DNA of 6,587 nucleotides from Methylococcaceae bacterium (GTDB lineage Bacteria; Pseudomonadota; Gammaproteobacteria; Methylococcales; Methylomonadaceae), in assembly GCA_003155565.1 (NCBI GenBank), contig PMDM01000244.1, positions 3,592 to 10,178 of the forward strand, given 5' to 3'. This document shows, one piece after another, positions 6,532 to 6,587 of the stretch (the stretch's first letter is position 1; every line of letters starts with the position of its first letter). The notes under the pieces are model-generated. The model was given only the letters and a program-made list of their open reading frames with translations, had not been told where the DNA came from and did not search any database. A program made the translations under genes and the position numbers.

Positions 6532-6587
6532 TCAATTTCACAAGCCAGGCGCATTTTGTAAATCGTTGGCGCTCGCTCGAAATGGTT

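Noticed and set aside
6510..6574. Repeated GGCGCTC (6510-6516 and 6568-6574) as a mobile-element or attachment-site signal
   Set aside because: Seven bases repeated once, with no flanking similarity, transposase or inverted ends, is within chance.

Overview
This window carries a two-gene outer-membrane biogenesis operon, tamA-tamB, with an AT-rich leader upstream and a mostly non-coding tail downstream. Both genes are on the + strand and fill about 89% of the window. TamA is an Omp85-family protein with a signal peptide, three POTRA domains and a 16-stranded barrel. TamB is a very large inner-membrane-anchored AsmA-like protein with the C-terminal TamB (DUF490) domain. The tamA-tamB pairing points to a Gram-negative proteobacterium. 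Intermediate GC in the genes, with marked AT bias upstream, suits a gammaproteobacterium. A methanotroph-like relative is possible, but nothing here proves the lineage.

Layout: bases 1-310 contain no convincing large gene. They hold several promoter-like elements (TTGACA at 54-59, TATAAT at 94-99, an extended -10 at 179-187), two small inverted repeats, a tiny start-stop reading frame with a good ribosome-binding site (140-148), and a 33-codon reading frame (213-314) with its own Shine-Dalgarno sequence. That frame ends in an ATGA overlap with the tamA start. tamA runs 311-2158 and tamB 2158-6162, and the two share one base (TGATG). The last 425 bases have no tamB-adjacent ytfP-like gene and no clear intrinsic terminator. 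They contain one small Cys-rich reading frame (6340-6531) with a plausible ribosome-binding site.

How they work together: in the established model TamA sits in the outer membrane and TamB spans the periplasm from the inner membrane, its C-terminus docking on TamA. The pair has been linked to assembly of some outer-membrane proteins and autotransporters, and TamB with its AsmA-like paralogues to phospholipid movement to the outer membrane. The sequence suggests tight translational linkage: tamA has no good Shine-Dalgarno of its own but overlaps an upstream small frame, and tamB overlaps tamA.

I did not find a wholly new system. The most unusual parts are the leader (small frames, overlapping start/stop, dyads) and the Cys-rich small frame after tamB.
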